Of a stretch of 64,000 nucleotides of DNA, positions 44,037 to 55,340 are shown in pieces. The notes below the pieces were generated by a model. That model was not told the origin of the DNA. It saw only the letters and a list, made by a program, of their open reading frames with translations, and did no database searches. Every line of letters begins with the position of its first letter. The first letter of the stretch is position 1. Made by a program: the position numbers and the translations under genes. The stretch comes from Takakia lepidozioides (lineage: Eukaryota; Streptophyta; Takakiopsida; Takakiales; Takakiaceae), in the NCBI GenBank assembly GCA_030704615.1, contig CM060733.1, positions 29,698,001 through 29,762,000 of the forward strand, written 5' to 3'.

Positions 44037-47000
44037 CAAAGTTATTGGTGGACACAGGAGCGTCGCACTCCTTCAGGACACCGGCAACGGCACGGAAGTT
44101 GGGACTCCCGACAAGTGATGTGGGGGCTTCTATTGAGGTGCGTTCTAAAAGAGAACCACAATTGGCGACGAGGTTGGCGTTCGATGTTCCTCTTCAGCTC
44201 GGGAGCTGGGAGGGACGTGAGAACTTCACCATTTGCGAGATCGATGGAGTGGATCTCATTTTGGGGATGACCTTTTTGAGCAAATTAGGAGCGGTCATAG
44301 ATGGCCGCAAGAGAATAGTCACGCTACCGTGTGGGAATGGTGGCGAAGTTTTAAGAGTGTCGGAAACGTCAACCCAGTGGGAGGGCAAATAAACCTGTTG
44401 TCAGCGAAAAAGTGGGCCGTGGAGGAGCCACACGAGCCCCAGTTTTTGCTCTACGTAAGACAAGTGAAGGGAGAAGGCGATGGGGATCCGAACCCAGATT
44501 GGATCAAGGGGATTTTGGAGAAATATCAAGATATGATGCCGGAGGATTTACCAAGCGGCTGGCCACCGCGAAAAGGAGTTGACCACAAGATTGAGGTGAT
44601 ACCGGGATCGGAGCCGCCTGCCAAGGCGCTCTACCGGTTGAGCCACAGAGAGTTGGTCGAGCTGAAGACTCAGCTCAAGGATCTAATGTCAAAAGGGTAC
44701 ATCTGGCCGAGTAAGTCACCTTACGGAGCCCTGGTGCTATTCGCGGATAAAAAGGACGGGACGCTGCGGATGTGTGTCGATTATAGGGCTCTGAATAAGG
44801 TGACTATAAAAAACCGATACCATTTGCCAAGGATCGACGACCTCTTCGATCGGTTGGCAGGAGCGAAGTATTTCAACCGGATCGATTTGCGCTCCGGGTA
44901 TCATCAAATTCGAGTGGCGGAAGGAGATGAGGAAAAGACCGCGTGTAGGACAAGGTATGGTTTATATGAGTTCTTGGTGATGCCTTTTGGGCTCACCAAC
45001 ATACCCGTAACCTTTAGCACGCTAATGAACAGCCTTTTCCAGGAGTGGTTGGACGACTTTGTGATCGTGTACATCGACGACATCTTGGTGTACTCGAAAA
45101 CAAATGAAGAGCACCTGGAGCAGCTCAAAAGGGTGTTCCAGAAATTACGGGAAGGGAAGCTGTATGCCAAAGCTTCAAAGTGCGAATTCGGGGTCACAAA
45201 AGTGGAGTTCTTGGGGCATGTGATGACACAAGATGGGATCAAAATGGATGACAGAAAGGTGAGAGCAATCTTGGACTGGGAGCCTCCGACTTCGGTCCCA
45301 GAAGTGCGATCCTTCTTAGGACTCGCCTCCTATTACCGAAAGTATGTGAGAAATTTCGCCAAGATCGCGGGGCCGCTGTCAGACCTCCTGTGTAAATCCA
45401 AAGTCTGGGTATGGAACACCTTTTGTGGCCAAGCTTTTGCCGAGTTGAAGCAGCGGATGACAGAAGCTCCAGTCCTGAAAATCCCGGAGTTCAACCGCCC
45501 ATTTGAGATTCATACGGATGCGTCGGACTTCGCGATTGGAGGTGTACTCATGCAGGATGGACGTCCAGTGGCTTACGAAAGTAAGAAACTGAATGAAGTG
45601 GAGTGGCGGTGGCCAACGCACGAGAAAGAGATGAAGGCGGAAAACATTGCCTTAAGCTTTGGCGCCACTATGTTGGTTCCAACCCGGTAAAGGTGTTCAC
45701 GGACAATGTCACGGTGAAGTATTTTGCCACGCAGCCTAAGTTGTCCCCAAAACAACTTAGGTGGCAAGACACTTTGGCAGTGTTCGACGTGAATATCCAG
45801 TACAAACCGGGATGGGACAATGTGGTGGCCGATGCTTTAAGTAGAAAGCAGCAGCTCATGTTAGTGTACAAGGGCGAGACGGTGCTTCAGAGGAAGATCC
45901 GGAAGACTTACCGGAAGGATGAGATGACGAAGTCCGTGATGCGGGACTTGAGGATGGGGGTTAAATCGCAGTTCCACTTGCAAAATGGACTACTACGGTA
46001 CAAACAAAAGTGTCTCTACGTGCCGAAGGAAGGGATCAAAGATAGTCTCTTGAGAGAATGTCATGATGGCCCGCTTGCGGGCCACGGCGGAGCCAAGCGC
46101 ACCGCAACACTCTTGAAAAAAGAGTATTTCTGGCCCAAACTAAGGGAGGAGGCCGAAGAGTATGTCAAGACGTGCACCACATGCCAACAAAACCGGAGCG
46201 AGTACAAAAAGCAAGCGGGGCTGTTACAACCTTTGCCGATTCCAGATGGGTCTTGGGAAAGTGTCTCGATGGACTTCATGACTGCTATGCCGCTGTCAAA
46301 AGGATTCGATGCAATCATGGTGGTGGTGGATAGGTTCAGTAAAATGGGCCATTTCATCCCTACCAAGGAGCCTGCAACGGCACAAGAGACGGGGCGACTT
46401 TACTTCGCCCACGTCTTCAAGCATCATGGACTCCCGAAGGATATTGTCTCGGACCGCGATCCAAAGTTTACTAGTAAATTTTGGAGGGTACTTTGGAAGA
46501 AAATGGGGACGAGGCTCAAAATGAGCACCGCCTTCCGACCTACGACGGACGGCCAAACGGAAAGGGTGAATTCCGTGGTGAAGCAGATCTTGCGGAATTA
46601 CGTGTCAGCGGATCAATCGGACTGGGTGGAGTACTTAGATGCGGCAGAATTCTGTTATAATAACACAAAACACTCCGCAACGGGAGTTTCCTCTTTCGTA
46701 TTGGTCTATGGAAAAGCACATCTGGTGCCGACAAGTTGGGCCGCCTAAGACGTTGAGGAACCGGCAGCAGTGCTAGAAGAATGCGAACGTTTGTTAAAGC
46801 TCGCAAAGTACAACATTGCCAAAGCTAGGAAACGGTATGAACGGCAGGCGAATCGGAAGCGGAGGGAGGTCAAGTTTGAGGCAGACACGGAGGTCTGGTT
46901 GAACATCAAGAATTTTCGACTACCTCCGGAAGTGAGTCCGAAGTTCGTACCTCCGTATGCGGGACCCTTTCGCATCCGGAAGGTTATGAATGAGGATGTG

Positions 47001-47330
47001 TATGAATTGGAGCTGCCGGCAAACAGCAAGGTGCATCCGATATTCCACGTCTCCTTTTTGAAGCCTTACTTTAAAGATGAAGCGCGTCCGAATCGGCATC
47101 TAGTGTTGCGTCCGCCACCTGTGCTGTTGGATCATGAAAATGAACCTGAGTACGAGGTGGAGGCAGTGCTTAAGTCGAGGAGGTTCAAGAATCAAGAAAC
47201 GGAGTATCTCGTGAAATGGAAGGGCTATCATCATGTGGAGGCATCTTGGGTGCGTGCCTCAGAAATGGGAAACGCATCCGAGGCGGTTACAGCTTTCGAA
47301 GGGCGACCTCAAAAGCGGAAGAAGCGTTGA
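44037..47330 (+). pseudogene. Chromovirus pol: protease, RT, RNase H, integrase, chromodomain
   Basis: Protease runs from 44037 to about 44370 in one frame (VDTGASHSF). It then shifts by one to the RT frame, which runs to about 45650 with an intact catalytic box [11 protein letters not shown] second shift inside RNase H, near 45640-45660, separates [10 protein letters not shown] from [11 protein letters not shown]. Integrase has its His2-Cys2 finger (HDGPLAGHGG, CTTCQQNRS) and catalytic residues in SMDFMT, VSDRDPKF and TDGQTERVN. A single TAA at 46746-46748 follows SWAA where Gln is usual. The same frame then continues to the chromodomain (EYLVKWKGYHHVEASWV), which targets integration to marked chromatin. 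It ends at 47330. Two frame shifts and one stop make it non-functional. Confidence 0.88.
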
Positions 47331-47364
47331 TGGGGACATCAACCTTGGATCGTGGGGGAGGAAA
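44037..47364 (+). mobile_element. Chromodomain Ty3/gypsy element, 5'-truncated
   Basis: The sequence begins abruptly inside the protease (KLLVDTGASHSF). It continues through RT, RNase H, integrase and a chromodomain, which places it among plant chromoviruses. The LTR, primer site, gag and the start of the protease are missing on the left. On the right, a purine tract (GTGGGGGAGGAAA) ends at 47364 and TGCATGCTTAGCCC at 47365 could start the 3' LTR. The LTR end is not clear. Confidence 0.85.
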
Positions 47365-48655
47365 TGCATGCTTAGCCCGGCTTAGCTAGCTCAGGAATCC
47401 GATTGCAAAAACTTGTATTGTACAAATTTTGTTATAAATGAAATGGTTTCCAAATGTTCTGCGTCCTATTTTGTTTGGAATGGTGATGCATGGTATGGTT
47501 GGCTACTGTGTAGAATGTATGCTAAGCTTACAAAGTGGGAGAGGTAAATTGGATTAATCGTGTGTTTGTGTGGCGCCGAAATCGGGTGACTCCCACCCAA
47601 GGGGCAAGGAAACTTGCACCTTCGTTGGGAGTTCATGTGCTAGTGCGCACCTGGCGTGTGCGCGTACTATAATTGCGCTACCGAGGGGGTTGCCTTGTAG
47701 TGCGGGCTAACGCGGAAACTACGTACTTCCGTTCACGTACTATAATCGTGTAGCCTCGGGACGAAGTCGTAGTGCGGCTTCGGCGTGTTCCCGTACCTCA
47801 GGCCAGCATTCCAAGGCGGACCCAATTGTGATTGGGGAGCACGGTTGGTTCAAGGTTATCTTCCTAGTAAAAAAGGGTTTAAGGCGAGCCCTTGCTCAAG
47901 GTGATGCCAAAAGCGATATCACGAGCGGTCACAAACAAATGTTGTTGCAGTAAGGCAATTCGATCATCGAGGAGGATCGTTCCTTGGCCCTGAAGTGGGT
48001 CAAGAAGAGTGCACTGGGAGGAGCTTGAGAGGCTCCACCCTTGGCCGGGACTTGGAGGAAGTCGACAGTGTCGCGCTCCAAGTCTCCAATGTGCGCGACA
48101 CTGTCCGCGGGGGTTCCACAAACAACACCATCCTTTTATGGCAAACCACCACGAAGACCCTCGATTCCCGGTGATGAGTCGCGGTGAGTCTTAGCCCACC
48201 CACCACGGCCCCATTGGACCGTGATGAGTCCCAAGACTCCCCACGACTCCCACCACAAGGTTTCCGCCCCATGGTGAGTCCTATGTCACCCCCACTAAGT
48301 TCCGCTAAGCTACCACCACCCCTCGTGGAGCCACCCCCACCGCCGGTGTGCGGGGCTCCACCTAGTGAGCGCCTCCGCCTCTTTGAGTGCCTTGGGCACT
48401 CAAGGGTGCTTCAGCCCCCCGTACCTATTGATGCCACCGCCCCCACCACAGGGGCAGCCCCCTCTGCGTCCCGACCCCCTGCCCTCAAGGCAAAGGGCCG
48501 CGACACGATAACAAGGTGTGGTAACAGTTCCCAGTCCAGATCCCCAACCATCAAAGTTAGCCGGAGTGGAATTGAGGCTTTCTTACGTAAAAATCGCCCA
48601 AATGGAATAGACTGATTTAAATATGGTCTACATACTAAGCCCTTGCATGTTTGGA
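47365..48655. other. Possible 3' LTR of the chromovirus and GC-rich sequence of unknown nature
   Basis: The LTR may begin at 47365. TGGCGCCGAAATCGGG at 47572 resembles a primer binding site, but the expected CA end of an LTR is not directly before it. A proline-rich frame at 48184-48615 has no family I know. Confidence 0.3.
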
Positions 48656-48659
48656 AATC

Positions 48660-48803
48660 AAGTATCAAGTAGCAAACAGAAGTGATGATCGTCGACGATA
48701 ATCACCTCTACCCAAATGCCAAAACAGATCAGAAGTGATGATCGGCACCGACAACCACTTCTGCTTTGTTTTTTTTTTTTTTTTGGAAGAATACGGAGAA
48801 AGG

Positions 48804-48835
<32 letters not shown>

Positions 48836-49520
48836 AGAGCAAAGCAGAAGTGATTGTCGGTGCCGATCATCAAAAGTGATTATCGGTTCTGCTCTGTTTT
48901 TTTTTTTTTTGAACAATACAGAGAAGGAAAAAAAAGAAAAAAAGAAAACAGAGCAAAGCAGAAGTGATTGTCGGTGCCGATCATCATAAGTGAATGTCGG
49001 CACTGACAATCGCTTCTGCTCTGTTTTATTTTATTTTATTTTATTTCCGTAATTAAAATAAATAAATAAAGAAAAAAACATAGGTTGTCGGTGCCGATCA
49101 TCATAAATGATTGTCGGCACCGACAATCACATCTGCTCTGTTTTGTTTTTTTTTTGTTTTTTTTTAATTACGGAAAAAAAAAAAACTAGAGCAGAAGTGA
49201 TTGTTGGTGCCGATCATCAGAAGTGATTGTCGGCACCGACAATCACTTCTGCTCTGTTTTTTTTTTTTCTGTGGAACAATACGGAGAAGGAAAAAATAAA
49301 AAATAAAAAATAAAAAATCTGTTTATTTTATTTCTTTGGGAACAATATGCAGTTAAAAATAATAATAATAATAAACAGAGCAGAAATGAAATGAAACCGA
49401 TCATTAGAAGTGATCGGTGCCGACAATCACTTCTACTCTGTTTTTTTTTTTTTTTTGTCCCTTTTTTTCAAAAAAAAGAAAAAAACAGAGCAAAGTGATG
49501 ATCGGTGCCGACAATCACTT
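48660..49520. repeat. Array of hairpin units with A and T runs
   Basis: Seven or so units each contain an imperfect palindrome of about 65 bp. The arms are AGCAGAAGTGATTGTCGG and its complement, and the core is GTCGGCACCGAC. Each unit is followed by a T run after CTCTG and by an AACAATACGGAGAAGG-like spacer leading into an A run. Open frames here are lysine or phenylalanine homopolymers and are not genes. Confidence 0.75.
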
Positions 49521-50269
49521 TTGCTTTGTTTTTTTTTGTTTTTTTGTTTTCCGTATTGTTCTTGAAAAAAAATTGCTCCTGTCTCTTTTGTGTCGCTATG
49601 TACTGCAGGCTTCTTTTTGATACCGTGATCCCTTTTCTCTTCGTTATTTTGGGAGGAAACATGATCTTCCTTGGTTAGCCTCAATGGAGCCTTATGAGGT
49701 TATTTTGTCCTCATTGTAATTGTTATTGTAAAACTTACAATTGTAATTGCAGAATGTGGTGGAATAGATCCGACGGTTTTAGGCGCATTTCCCATTTTGG
49801 GTATTTTGATGGTATTCTTGATGGTATTTTGGTTTCATATTCCCTAAATTCATCCTACGGTCATAGGACCCTCGGGTATAGGCGTCGTATGTTTCGGTTG
49901 ACGTGGCGGATGCTGACATGGTGCCACGTCAACATTCGACACCATGGCAACCTGTTGGCATCACGCTCACGCCACGTCACCAATGTGTGAGCGTACACCC
50001 ACACGCTCACGTGTGAGGCTCGCGCGGTTGCGTCGTTGATATTTTTGTGATACGAGTCCAACACTGGTTTCAACTTGAGAAACCTAGTTGAATTTCAGTT
50101 TATATATGGTTTTTTTTTATTTTTTCATTTTTTCATTTTAGAAATACATAATTCATATGATTTGGATAAAAAAAAATCAAATCCCCATGATGGAGAGTTG
50201 TGCTTACGATACCAAATCCCTAGTTTGTCACGAGGTCTTGGTCCCTGGGTAGCAGGCTTGCCCTCGTGA
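49521..50269. other. No feature identified
   Basis: AT-rich sequence with T runs. No coding or repeat structure that I can name. Confidence 0.35.
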
Positions 50270-50690
50270 CTCACTATGAGGCAAAATGCGCCCTACGGTG
50301 AGCCTTATTTCATATAGAACTAGCAGATGTCCCAAACGTAGTTCAACTAGCAGGTGTCCAAAATTTGCTTGCAAGTGTCCAAAGTGGACCAATGGTTTGT
50401 AGTGAAAGTGAAATGGAAACTTGCAGCTTGACATGTTGTCGTCCTACACTATTGGGTGGAAGTGTACGAGCTGTTGTGCCTTTCAAGATGACTTGTAGTG
50501 GTAGGGTTGACCCAAAAGCTGAAGAAGATATTACTCCAATAATCTGCCTCAAAGTTTTGTCCTCCATATCTATGACATGAATATGTTTAGTTCCCTTGGT
50601 TTCCCAGTGTCTTCACCACCTGAAGGCACAAAGACGTATCCTGTTTGATTTTGTTGACCACTCACTGAGGTGGAATATTGTAAAGTTTGA
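50270..50690 (-). pseudogene. pogo/Tigger-type (DDE_1) transposase fragment
   Basis: Read leftward from 50690, two frames give NQTGYVFVPSGGE, then TKGTKHIHVIDMEDKTLRQ, then IIGVISSSAFGSTLPLQVIL followed by KGTTARTLPP, and after another shift FTFTTNHWSTLDTCKQIL. These match the order of blocks in Tc1/pogo-superfamily DDE_1 transposases (N.DQTG...VP; RQIT...; LP.QVIF.GKT...LP; NHWS...). The first catalytic Asp of NxDQTG appears as Asn. At least two frame shifts and a stop are present. An additional frame at 51080-51262 (minus; HYLKAFHMKPGEVY) may be a more N-terminal part of the same gene. Confidence 0.6.
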
Positions 50691-53461
50691 CGAGGTAAGC
50701 TACCCATTGTGCAATTAGTGTCCATTGTTTCTCCCCGTCTTTGGGAAGTTTCGATGTCGCTGTGGTTGACATTCAGTAAGACCAGTAAGGTAAGTCTACA
50801 TAAACAACCTAGTCCACCTCAGTGTCACCTTAAAGCCTCCACGCTTAGTAGCTCTGGTGCACGATTTTCACAATCCCACGGATGATTGGTTGCACAAGAG
50901 TTGTTGTAAGAGGTTGGCTTTTAGCTCTTGAGAATGCTCACGATTTCTTCTTTCAAATTTGGTTTTTTTTCCATAGTTGAGAGGTATTTGGTAGCAACAA
51001 GGGAGGCAATCCCTCATTTTATGATTTGTCTGAATTTTTCTTTCAGCACTCATTGTGGAGTAATCCATTATGCAAATGATCATTTGCTGAACTTGTCATA
51101 TGGGATATAAACTTCTCCAGGTTTCATGTGAAAAGCCTTGAGGTAATGCAAGGCTGCACCCAAGCTACAATGTCTTTTTACAACTGCGTAGATGGGAGGC
51201 CAGAGATGAGGAGCAAACCAATTGGTGTATATGATTGTTTGTTTGTGCGCCATGATATTCATCTACACAAATTACTTCACTAAGTGCTATCACCCACCAT
51301 GAAAACTTGAAACATTAGAACAATGCAAACAACATAACCCACAGATCAAAAATAAAATTGTTCATCCACATCAATTACAATCAAATACTTATGAGGATGT
51401 ATGTACAACGAATTTGAGTTGGGTGACATAAATTAGCCCGAAAATCTTGGCCGGGATTTTCGAAATTAAAATATTTTTAAGGACAAAAATTAAAAAAATT
51501 ACGCGAACCATTTACTCTGGCATAGGCTTGACGAACTGCATAGGCAAGTACGGTACTCTCACTTGAGGTTGTTGATGGTGCCAGAACAGCGTACGATATT
51601 GATAAATAGTTATTATATTGCATAGGAAAAGGATTGCGACTTATTTGGCGCAATCTGCAAGTACTAAGCCTCATGCTTTTGTCCCACGTTGACGCCATTG
51701 TATCGAAATGAACAACGTCTTTGGGCCCAGCTGACTTGGATATTCTTGTAAAGTGGAACCCTCAAAAAAAAGAGAGCCGGCCAACACGACCCACATGATC
51801 ACAATCCAACTCTTTGCACGTTTTTAATTTAATGTGCACAAGGTGTGCTCACAATTTTGAATTACACAATAACCTATTTATTGCCCCCTTTTGATGCTCA
51901 GCACAGATACTAGAAGTTTTGAATTACTTCAATCAGGAACATTTCATCCATAATGTAAATGAATGAAACCCCTGGATGAATAATTTTATTCATGTTGACA
52001 TGTTGTGCTGAGTGTGCATGTATTTCATGCATTTATTTTATTTCAAAATAATTCTCCAAATACATATCCGTAGTATGATGGCAGTTACCATCGGAGCCTG
52101 CCACCATGTACCGCGAAACTTGTGCCATGTAATGCACCCAACTGCACGCATTAAGACTGTCCTCATGTTCACCATCATCGCTTGTACTATATGTACCCTC
52201 ACCGGGCGGACCGGGCTGGGCCGCCGGGCGGAAATGCGGGCTGCACGGCACCGTTGACAAGGAAGTGCCCGCAATAAAGTACCTAAAGCCAGTTCACATG
52301 TCGACGTGGCCCCACGCCTTCTACACGTCAACCCGGCCGCTGCCGCGGGCCATCCCTTTGCTTCTGCTTCGGCCGACCCGACGAAGGCGTGGGTTGCGAT
52401 CTGTGGACCGGTGGCACGCGTCTGCATTAGATATTCCTAACTACCCACTTATTTACTGAATAATTTTTCGCGAGGTAATTCAAAATAGATTATCATTTGG
52501 AGATGAATGACGTCCATCGGTGGTCCCTCCTGTGGATGCAACTAGTGGCGTTATGGATGAAAAATGATGCGCAAGGCGACGATAGTGGGGTGGACAAGGG
52601 TCGGTAATGCGGGTAAGAAAGAGTAATAAGTGGAATGACGGGCGGTGACGCCCGGCCCGCGATTGTCCCCGTTCTCATCGCGCCAGTGTGCGTGCTGCTG
52701 CCATAGCTGGCCTGATCGAGCGTTGGGATTGCATTGCTTGCAAGCAGATTCATGCAAATCAAGGATTACGGAGTTTGTAGAGGGAGTTTGCTTGATCTGG
52801 ATTGGAGATGCTTCCTTCTCTCGGCTTGTGTGGGCCTGTCAAGGGTGTTACCATCGGCCATAGCTAAGCTTTGCGAGCTTTCTTGGACATTCAAATATTT
52901 GCATGCAATTAAGGCTCAAGGAACTTTGAAAAGAATTTGATCCTTTTCCTCTCGCGGTACTTTCTGCTCATGCTTGTGTGCGTCTTCGGTGATCGTCGTT
53001 GCGTACTCGAGGTTTTGGATTTAGAGGAACGCGTTCTTCAAAGGGACTTTTGCTCTTGCACTCCTTGTTTCTCTTCCTCGTGTTTGCTACTGGAGGTTTC
53101 TCTCGATGTTCCTGTTTTGGAAGAAGTTCTTATAATACATGGGTGTGTTACAGCAAGCGGTACAGCTGCGGCCAGGGTGGACATGCAGCTCACAGGGGCT
53201 TAACATCCGGAATGTCTGAACGTGGAGGAGAGGAGGAGAAAGATGCATCATGAGTAGGAGTGGATAGCGGCAGTGGATAGCAGGCCGTGGTAAAAGCTTT
53301 CAGGAACAGAATATACAGACAGAGACATAGAACAGGCGGGCTTGTATAGGACTAGCAGGTAGTGCAGATTGAAACGCACGCACCCCTACCAGATGACCGA
53401 TTTGGTGACGAATGTGTAAGCTTTAATTGACAAAGCGGACTTAAGCTAGGTGGGCCACGTC
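50691..53461. other. Stretch without a supported gene; 5' flank of the VAP gene on the right
   Basis: Apart from a possible pogo remnant at 51080-51262 (minus) and a GC-rich patch at 52200-52420, nothing could be named. The promoter and 5' UTR of the gene at 53462 should lie in the last part. Confidence 0.35.
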
Positions 53462-55308
53462 ATGGCGGCTCAAACACAGGCCAATGGGAAGAAGCGAGCT
53501 CCTACGGGTTGGAAACTGAGAATGCCGTGGGGACAGAGTGGAGACTCACAGCACAATCAATCAATTTCAGTTACAGGACAACAGAATGGGGATGCCTCAG
53601 GGTCTCGTTCCTCAATGTCGTCCATAGCAAAAGCCTTTCTTCTAAACCGCCGACAACTGCGTCTGGATCCCGACAAGAGCTTGCATTTCCTCTGTAAGTT
53701 CCATATCATCTTTCTATTTTAGTTTTTCTTTTCCGCAGAGCTTGTTTACCGACCTGGCATCACGTATAGCGATGCCAAAGAGGTTGCTCATTTGCGGAAC
53801 CTGTCCGCAGAGGACGGTTTGCTCCAAAAATTTGGGGAGCACAGGTTCTCTATAACTTACAGCTTGCTTATCTCTGGTGTGTATAATAATCATTCAATAG
53901 TAAATAATAGACCTCTTGCTCACAATTACAAAGAGACTGATATCATAAATCCCAAAGTGTAAGCTTAGGCAGAGGTCTCTGTTAGCTGCGTACTATTAGC
54001 ATCTGTGTGAAGGTCCACACAGACACTTTCCAGCAACCATCAACCAATCATGGCCAGCATGTTGATAACAATGCTGGGAGGAGGATTTTCAACTTTCAAA
54101 TGTATTGGAGGTCCCTTGAATTGTGTTTTTTTGGGGGGGCGGTGGTGGTGGGGAGGTCGGTCCTCTTAGTCTGTGTGACCGGTTCTCCAAAACATGATGC
54201 CTGAGGTGAGAGTTGAAGGATCATGCCCTCTGGTGGTTGGCTAAGATCAAATCGGTGAAGTGCAAGCAAACTCTCCTTGAAGCCTGTCTTATGGACTTCT
54301 GATGGCACAATGTCTCAGAACTAACAGATTTTGTTCTCAATGTGGCCCCAGATGAACCAGGAAAGCAAGTGTCGAGTGCAATCAAAATAAAAAATGTCAG
54401 CCACTCACATGTAGCCTTCAAAGTAAGTGAGTGTATGTATTCATTTTCCATCGTTTTTCGCATATTTGAGGAGCAGAAGGGATTCAGAGGAAAGATTGCT
54501 AATTCTCTTAGGTTAATGTTTACCAGTCTAATCTCTACCGATCGTATTGAATATTGGACACGAGGATTTAGTCTCTGTACTGTGCTTGATCTAACAGAAA
54601 TGTGGTAATATTCACTTGCAGTTTCAAACAACAGCCCCCAAGAGCTGCTTTATGCGCCCTCCAAGTGGTGTTCTGTCGCCAAATGGTTCCATCATTGCAA
54701 CTGGTATGTAGGATTTAGATTCTCACAAAGCATGCTTTTTGTTGGTCAGTAGAAATCAAACAGGCATTCACTATCAGACACAGTCCTCCATGTCCATGCA
54801 ATGAGATTGATGGGATGGTTATGTCTCAAGCACTCCATGCTGTTTGGAGTTTTACAATTAGGATAGAAGGGTCTTTAGATCTCTTTTTAAATGGTCACTA
54901 TGATATGGATGCAACGTGTAATCTACTTATAAGATGGCTTGCCATTGTGAAAGGCAAGGCTCTTATTCCCTCCCTTGGTACCTGGGTGATATAGGTTTGA
55001 TGGCTCTATTTGCGTATTGTCTCATGTTTCTTCAAAAAGTATTATGAAAATATGTCTGCTTTTGAGAGAGCGTTGACCAACTAGTTAAGAGGTAATTTCT
55101 GTTGTAAGATCTTGACAAATGTGCTTGGCAGTTGTTAAATTTGTGGAACAGACAGAGCGACCATGGGAGAAGAAAACTAAGGACAAGTTCAAGATTGTCA
55201 GCTTGGCAGTGAATGAGGGTGTTGAATATACTCCAGAATTGGTAAGGAGAAAGAGAAACAATGGCTAAATGTCTCACTAACCAAAGAGGGAAAGGAGACC
55301 TGCAGGGG

Positions 55309-55340
<32 letters not shown>

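Noticed and set aside
47572-47590. Primer-binding-site-like TGGCGCCGAAATCGGG
   Set aside because: No LTR end (CA) precedes it and no gag follows; a chance match cannot be excluded.
48665-49009. Lysine- and phenylalanine-rich open frames
   Set aside because: They are translations of A and T runs in the hairpin array.
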